From: Bombus terrestris
Taxonomy: Eukaryota; Arthropoda; Insecta; Hymenoptera; Apidae
Length of the DNA: 64,000 nt
Assembly: GCF_910591885.1 (NCBI RefSeq)
Contig: NC_063274.1
Span: forward strand, 20,792,164-20,856,163
Direction: 5' to 3'
Positions 56,706-64,000 of this stretch are shown one piece after another. The notes below the pieces were generated by a model, which was given only the letters and a program-made list of their open reading frames with translations, did no database searches and was not told the origin of the DNA. The position numbers and the translations under genes are program-made. Positions within the stretch are counted from its first letter, which is position 1, and each line of letters begins with the position of its first letter.

Positions 56706-59700
56706 ATATACGATAACGATATAACGTATAACGTTATGTACTATAACGATATAACGTAAAACGTTATGTACTATAACGATATAACCTATAACGTTATGTA
56801 CGATAACGATATAACGTATAACGTTATATACGATAACGATATAACGGATAACGTTATATACGATAGCGATATAACGTATAACGTTATATACGATAACGAT
56901 AAAACGTATAACGTTATATATGATAACGATATAACGTATAACGTTATAAACTATATCGTTATAACGTATAACGTTATATACTATAACGATATAACGTATA
57001 ACGTTATGTAGTATTACGATATAACGTATAACGTTATGTAGTATTACGATATAACGTATAACGTTATATGCTATATCCATATAACGTATAACGTTATGTA
57101 GTATTACGATATAACGTATAACGTTATATGCTATATCCATATAACGTATAACGTTATGTACTATAACGATATAACGTATAACGTTATATACGATAATGAT
57201 ATAACGTATAACGTTATAAACTATATCGTTATAACGTATAACGTTATATACTATAACGATATAACGTATAACGTTATGTAGTATTACGATATAACGTATA
57301 ACGTTATATACGATAACGATATAACGCATAACGTTATATACGATAACGATATAACGTATAACGTTATATACGATAGCGATATAACGTATAACGTTATGTA
57401 GTATTACGATATAACGTATAACGTTATGTAGTATTACGATATAACGTATAACGTTATATGCTATATCCATATAACGTATAACGTTATGTAGTATTACGAT
57501 ATAACGTATAACGTTATATGCTATATCCATATAACGTATAACGTTATATACGATAACGATATAACGCATAACGTTATATACGATAACGATATAACGCATA
57601 ACGTTATATACGATAACGATATAACGTATAACGTTATAAACTATATCGTTATAACGTATAACGTGATATGCTATATCGATATAGCGTATAACGTTATGTA
57701 CTATAACGATATAACGTATAACGTTATGTAGTATTACGATATAACGTATAACGTTATGTAGTATTACGATATAACGTATAACGTTATGTAGTATCACGAT
57801 ATAATGTATAACGTTATATGCTATATCCATATAACGTATAACGTTATATACTATAACGATATAACGTAAAACGTTATATACTATATCGATATAACATATA
57901 ACGTTAGATACTATAACGATATAACGTACAACGTTATGTAGTATTACGATGTAACGTATAACGTTATGTAGTATTACGATATAACGTATAACGTTATATA
58001 CGATAACGATATAACGTAAAACGTTATATACTATATGGATATAACGTATAATGTTATGTAGTATTACGATATAACGTATAACGTTATGTAGTATTACGAT
58101 ATAACGTATAACGTTATATGCTATATCCATATAACGTATAACGTTATATACTATAACGATATAACGTAAAACGTTATATACTATAACGATATAACGTAAA
58201 ACGTTATATACTATATCGATATAACGTATAACGTTATATACGATAACGATATAACGTATAACGTTATGTAGTATTACGATATAACGTATAACGTTATATG
58301 CTATGTCCATATAACGTATAACGTTATGTACTATAACGATATAACGTATAACGTTATATACGATAACGATATAACGTATAACGTTATATACTATAACGAT
58401 ATAACGTAAAACGTTATATACGATATCGATATAACGTATAACGTTATATACGATAACGATATAACGTATAACGTTATATACGATAACGATATAACGTAAA
58501 ACGTTATATACTATATCGATATAACGTATAACGTTATGTAGTATTACGATATAACGTATAACGTTATAAACTATATCGTTATAACGTATAACGTTATATA
58601 CTATATCGATACAATGTATAACGTTATATACGATAACGATATAACGTATAATGTTGTGTACTATAACGATATAACGTATAACGTTATATACGATAATGAT
58701 ATAACGTAAAACGTTATATACTATATCGATATAACGTATAACGTTATGTAGTATTACGATATAACGTATAACGTTATATGCTATATCCATATAACGTATA
58801 ACGTTATATACGATAACGATATAACGTATAACGTTATATACGATAGCGATATAACGTATAACGTTATATACGATAACGATATAACGTATAACGTTATGTA
58901 GTATTACGATATAACGTATAACGTTATGTAGTATTACGATATAACGTATAACGTTATGTAGTATTACGATATAACGTATAACGTTATATGCTATATACAT
59001 ATAACGTATAACGTTATATACTATAACGATATAACGTAAAACGTTATATACTATATCGATATAACGTATAACGTTATATACTATAACGATATAACGTATA
59101 ACGTTATGTAGTATTACGATATAACGTATAACGTTATGTAGTATTACGATATAACGTATAACGTTATATGCTATATCCATATAACGTATAACGTTATATA
59201 CTATAACGATATAACGTAAAACGTTATATACTATATCGATATAACGTATAACGTTATGTACTATAACGATATAACGTATAACGTTATATACTATAACGAT
59301 ATAACGTAAAACGTTATATACGATATCGATATAACGTATAATGTTATATACGATAACGATATAACGTATAACGTTATGTACTATAACGATATAACGTAAA
59401 ACGTTATATACGATAGCGATATAACGTATAACGTTATAAACTATATCGTTATAACGTATAGGGTTATGTACTATAACGATATAACGTATAACGTTATATA
59501 CGATAACGATATAACGTATAACGTTATGTAGTATTACGATATAACGTATAACGTTATGTAGTATTACGATATAACGTATAACGTTATATGCTATATCCAT
59601 ATAACGTATAACGTTATATACTATAACGATATACCGTATAACGTTATATACGATAACGATATAACGTATAACGTTATATACGATAGCGATATAACGTATA

Positions 59701-59765
59701 AGGTTATATACGATAACGATATAACGTATAACGTTATGTACTATAACGATATAACGTATAACGTT
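56706..59765 (+). repeat. ~3-kb duplicated block, copy 2
   Basis: This is the partner of 50,556-53,555. Private changes include GATAAAACG at 56,900, ATATGATAACG near 56,916 and AACCTATAACG at 56,785. Homology ends near 59,765, where a GCATAAC monomer replaces the expected one. Confidence 0.84.
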
Positions 59766-60360
59766 ATATACTATAACGATATAACGCATAACGTTATATA
59801 CGATAACGATATAACGCATAACGTTATATACGATAACGATATAACGTATAACGTTATAAACTATATCGTTATAACGTATAACGTGATATGCTATATCGAT
59901 ATAGCGTATAACGTTATGTACTATAACGATATAACGTATAACGTTATGTAGTATTACGATATAACGTATAACGTTATGTAGTATTACGATATAACGTATA
60001 ACGTTATGTAGTATCACGATATAATGTATAACGTTATATGCTATATCCATATAACGTATAACGTTATATACTATAACGATATAACGTAAAACGTTATATA
60101 CTATATCGATATAACATATAACGTTAGATACTATAACGATATAACGTATAACGTTATGTAGTATTACGATATAACGTATAACGTTATGTAGTATTACGAT
60201 ATAACGTATAACGTTATATACGATAACGATATAACGTAAAACGTTATATACTATATGGATATAACGTATAACGTTATATACTATATCGATATAACGTATA
60301 ACGTTATGTACTATAACGATATAACGTATAACGTTGTATACGATAACGATATAACGTATA
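59736..60360 (+). repeat. Block duplicated at 3,180-bp offset, copy 1
   Basis: The monomer order matches 62,916-63,540. It includes GTGATATGCTATATCG with GATATAGCG, GTATCACGATATAATG, the ACATATAAC variant and the TAGATAC monomer. This order is also the core of the 750-bp block. Confidence 0.8.
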
Positions 60361-60450
60361 ACGTTATATACGATAACGATATAACGTATAACGTTATGTA
60401 CTATAACGATATAACGTATAACGTTATATACTATAACGATATAACGTAAA

Positions 60451-61785
60451 ACGTTATATACGATAACGATATAACGTAAAACGTTATATACGATAACGAT
60501 ATAACGTATAACGTTATGTACTATAACGATATAACGTATAACGTTATATACGATAACGATATAACGTATAACGTTATAAACTATATCGTTATAACGTATA
60601 ACGTTATATACTATAACGATATAACGTATAACGTTATGTAGTATTACGATATAACGTATAACGTTATGTAGTATTACGATATAACGTATAACGTTATATG
60701 CTATAACCATATAACGTATAACGTTATATACTATAGCGATATAACGTATAACGTTATGTAGTATTACGATATAACGTATAACGTTATGTAGTATTACGAT
60801 ATAACGTATAACGTTATATGCTATATCCATATAACGTATAACGTTATATACTATAACGATATAACGTAAAACGTTATATACTATAACGATATAACGTAAA
60901 ACGTTATATACTATATCGATATAACGTAAAACGTTATATACTATATCGATATAACGTATAACGTTATATACGATAGCGATATAACGTATAACGTTATATA
61001 CGATAACGATATAACGTATAACGTTATGTACTATAACGATATAACGTATAACGTTATATACTATAACGATATAACGTAAAACGTTATATACGATAACGAT
61101 ATAACGTAAAACGTTATATACGATAACGATATAACGTATAACGTTATATACGATAACGATATAACGTATAACGTCATATACGATAACGATATAACGTATA
61201 ACGTTATATACTATAACGATATAACGTAAAACGTTATATACGATAACGATATAACGTAAAACGTTATATACGATAACGATATAACGTATAACGTTATGTA
61301 CTATAACGATATAACGTATAACGTTATATACGATAACGATATAACGTATAACGTTATAAACTATATCGTTATATCGTATAACGTTATATACTATAACGAT
61401 ATAACGTATAACGTTATGTAGTATTACGATATAACGTATAACGTTATGTAGTATTACGATATAACGTATAACGTTATATGCTATAACCATATAACGTATA
61501 ACGTTATATACTATAGCGATATAACGTATAACGTTATGTAGTATTACGATATAACGTATAACGTTATGTAGTATTACGATATAACGTATAACGTTATATG
61601 CTATATCCATATAACGTATAACGTTATATACTATAACGATATAACGTAAAACGTTATATACTATAACGATATAACGTAAAACGTTATATACTATATCGAT
61701 ATAACGTAAAACGTTATATACTATATCGATATAACGTATAACGTTATATACGATAGCGATATAACGTATAACGTTATGTAGTATT
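60451..61785 (+). repeat. 780-bp (26-monomer) tandem duplication
   Basis: 60,451-61,000 recurs at 61,231-61,780. The shared marks are CTATAGCG monomers at 60,726 and 61,506 and paired ATATACTATATCG monomers at 60,906 and 61,686. A private change, TTATATCGTATAACG, occurs near 61,370 in the second copy. Confidence 0.85.
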
Positions 61786-62165
61786 ACGATATAACGTATA
61801 ACGTTATGTAGTATTACGATATAACGTATAACGTTATGTAGTATTACGATATAACGTATAACGTTATGTAGTATTACGATATAACGTATAACGTTATATG
61901 CTATATCCATATAACGTATAACGTTATGTACTATAACGATATAACGTATAACGTTATATACGATAACGATATAACGTATAACGTTATAAACTATATCGTT
62001 ATAACGTATAACGTTATATACTATAACGATATAACGTATAACGTTATGTAGTATTACGATATAACGTATAACGTTATATACGATAACGATATAACGCATA
62101 ACGTTATATACGATAACGATATAACGTATAACGTTATATACGATAGCGATATAACGTATAACGTT

Positions 62166-62345
62166 ATGTAGTATTACGATATAACGTATAACGTTATGTA
62201 GTATTACGATATAACGTATAACGTTATGTAGTATTACGATATAACGTATAACGTTATGTAGTATTACGATATAACGTATAACGTTATGTAGTATTACGAT
62301 ATAACGTTATACGTTATATCGTATATCCATATAACGTATAACGTT
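62166..62345 (+). repeat. Run of five ATGTAGTATTACG monomers ending in a flipped spacer
   Basis: Five monomers of the same type stand in a row (62,166 to 62,286). The last has TAT at 62,308-62,310 between AACGT and ACGTT. The next monomer starts ATATCGTATATCC, a one-base variant of ATATGGTATATCC. Confidence 0.85.
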
Positions 62346-62915
62346 ATATACTATAACGATATAACGTAAAACGTTATATACTATAACGATATAACGTAAA
62401 ACGTTATATACTATAACGATATAACGTATAACGTTATGTAGTATTACGATATAACGTATAACGTTATATACGATAACGATATAACGCATAACGTTATATA
62501 CGATAACGATATAACGTATAACGTTATATACGATAGCGATATAACGTATAACGTTATGTAGTATTACGATATAACGTATAACGTTATGTAGTATTACGAT
62601 ATAACGTATAACGTTATGTAGTATCACGATATAATGTATAACGTTATATGCTATATCCATATAACGTATAACGTTATATACTATAACGATATAACGTAAA
62701 ACGTTATATACTATATCGATATAACATATAACGTTAGATACTATAACGATATAACGTATAACGTTATGTAGTATTACGATATAACGTATAACGTTATGTA
62801 GTATTACGATATAACGTATAACGTTATATACGATAACGATATAACGCATAACGTTATATACGATAACGATATAACGTATAACGTTATATACGATAACGAT
62901 ATAACGTATAACGTT

Positions 62916-64000
62916 ATGTACTATAACGATATAACGTATAACGTTATATACTATAACGATATAACGCATAACGTTATATACGATAACGATATAACGCATA
63001 ACGTTATATACGATAACGATATAACGTATAACGTTATAAACTATATCGTTATAACGTATAACGTGATATGCTATATCGATATAGCGTATAACGTTATGTA
63101 CTATAACGATATAACGTATAACGTTATGTAGTATTACGATATAACGTATAACGTTATGTAGTATTACGATATAACGTATAACGTTATGTAGTATCACGAT
63201 ATAATGTATAACGTTATATGCTATATCCATATAACGTATAACGTTATATACTATAACGATATAACGTAAAACGTTATATACTATATCGATATAACATATA
63301 ACGTTAGATACTATAACGATATAACGTATAACGTTATGTAGTATTACGATATAACGTATAACGTTATGTAGTATTACGATATAACGTATAACGTTATATA
63401 CGATAACGATATAACGTAAAACGTTATATACTATATGGATATAACGTATAACGTTATATACTATATCGATATAACGTATAACGTTATGTACTATAACGAT
63501 ATAACGTATAACGTTGTATACGATAACGATATAACGTATAACGTTATAAACTATATCGTTATAACGTATAACGTTATATACTATATCGATATAATGTATA
63601 ACGTTATATACGATAACGATATAACGTATAACGTTATGTACTATAACGATATAACGTATAACGTTATATACGATAACGATATAACGAATAACGTTAAAAA
63701 CTATATCGTTATAACGTATAACGTTATATACTATATCGATATAATGTATAACGTTATATACTATAACGATATAACGTAAAACGTTATATACGATAACGAT
63801 ATAACGTATAACGTTATAAACTATATCGTTATAACGTATAACGTGATATGCTATATCGATATAACGTATAACGTTATATACGATAACGATATAACGTATA
63901 ACGTTATAAACTATATCGTTATAACGTATAACGTTATATACTATAACGATATAACGTATAACGTTATGTAGTATTACGATATAACGTATAACGTTATGTA
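62916..64000 (+). repeat. Right-end satellite block
   Basis: The first ~620 bp match 59,736-60,360. The rest, from 63,435, resembles 3,291-3,624 and 26,242-26,565 and contains GTATACGATAACG, ATAATG and AAAAACTATATCG monomers. A private change, GAATAACG, is near 63,687. The array runs off the window end in mid-monomer. Confidence 0.83.

Larger units (their letters stand above)
1..64000 (+). repeat. 30-bp satellite DNA array filling the window
   Basis: Every part of the window reads as head-to-tail 30-bp monomers. The first half of the consensus is ATATACGATAACGAT and the second half ATAACGTATAACGTT. Monomers start at 1 mod 30 up to 3,690, then at 8, 23, 22, 7, 22, 7 and 6 mod 30 after seven off-grid breaks. 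Recurring variants begin ATATACTATAACG, ATGTACTATAACG, ATGTAGTATTACG, ATAAACTATATCG, AAAAACTATATCG, ATATGCTATATCC, ATATACTATATCG and GTATACGATAACG. Others carry GTAAAAC or GCATAAC in the second half. Composition of the consensus is 13 A, 9 T, 4 C and 4 G. I see no interruption by a gene, transposable element, simple poly-A tract or unique DNA. The array continues past both window ends. Array size and HOR structure are typical of eukaryotic heterochromatic satellites; a centromeric role is inference only. Confidence 0.98.

Noticed and set aside
1..64000. CRISPR array (regular 30-bp repeats).
   Set aside because: There are no unique spacers between repeats; the repeats are directly abutting and vary internally.
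1..64000. Promoters or TATA boxes, bacterial -10 elements and AT-rich origins at the many TATAAC and TATATA strings.
   Set aside because: These strings occur in every monomer, so no single site stands out. No transcription unit is present.
1..64000. Telomeric repeat.
   Set aside because: The monomer is 30 bp, lacks a G-rich strand and has no 5-8-bp TTAGGG-like motif.
1..64000. CENP-B box.
   Set aside because: I found no match to the conserved TTCG, A and CGGG positions. G runs are almost absent, and the few TTCG strings (ATATTCGATAACG variants) lack the rest.
1..64000. Assignment to a named satellite or species.
   Set aside because: I do not recognise the monomer. A search of satellite and k-mer databases with the 30-bp consensus would be decisive and could not be run.

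Overview
The whole 64-kb window is one uninterrupted tandem satellite array. It contains no gene, RNA gene, transposon or stretch of unique sequence that I can support. The monomer is 30 bp. In the phase used here its first half reads ATATACGATAACGAT and its second half ATAACGTATAACGTT. About 2,130 monomers lie head to tail, and almost all sit on a strict 30-bp grid. The consensus is about 27% GC, and every G and C in it lies in a CpG (four per monomer). A 64-kb array with nested higher-order repeats (HORs) points to eukaryotic heterochromatin, for example a centromeric, pericentromeric or subtelomeric satellite block. I do not recognise the satellite and cannot name the organism. The dense CpG suggests either little germline CpG methylation or very recent homogenisation.

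Monomers fall into roughly ten recurring variant types, which differ mainly at monomer positions 3-14. Their order defines HORs at several scales: 90, 180, 240, 330, 720, 780 and 900 bp locally, then about 2.9 kb, 6.87 kb, 9.7-10.5 kb and 18 kb. Layout: 1-2,010 is a block of short nested duplications. 2,011-8,887 and 8,888-15,757 are a near-identical 6.87-kb tandem pair. 15,758-16,567 is a junction rich in inverted monomers. Four HORs follow, each opening with the same 15-bp half-monomer at 16,568, 27,082, 30,667 and 40,402. 8,888-27,081 and 32,542-50,675 are two copies of the same ~18.1-kb segment. 50,676-64,000 is a more rearranged mosaic with its own ~3-kb, 720-bp and 780-bp duplications.

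The most unusual signal is local strand switching. Single monomers or half-monomers are replaced by their exact reverse complement, or one arm of a quasi-palindromic monomer has been changed to mirror the other arm exactly. This produces perfect palindromes of 36-44 bp and one of 70 bp (29,969-30,038). Paralogous HOR copies show the unswitched state at the same positions, so direction and extent can be read by comparison. Seven isolated sites (and several inverted-monomer edges) show ATA changed to TAT between AACGT and ACGTT, as expected from flipping a hairpin loop. Very long stop-free frames on the minus strand follow from the 30-nt period and are not treated as genes.
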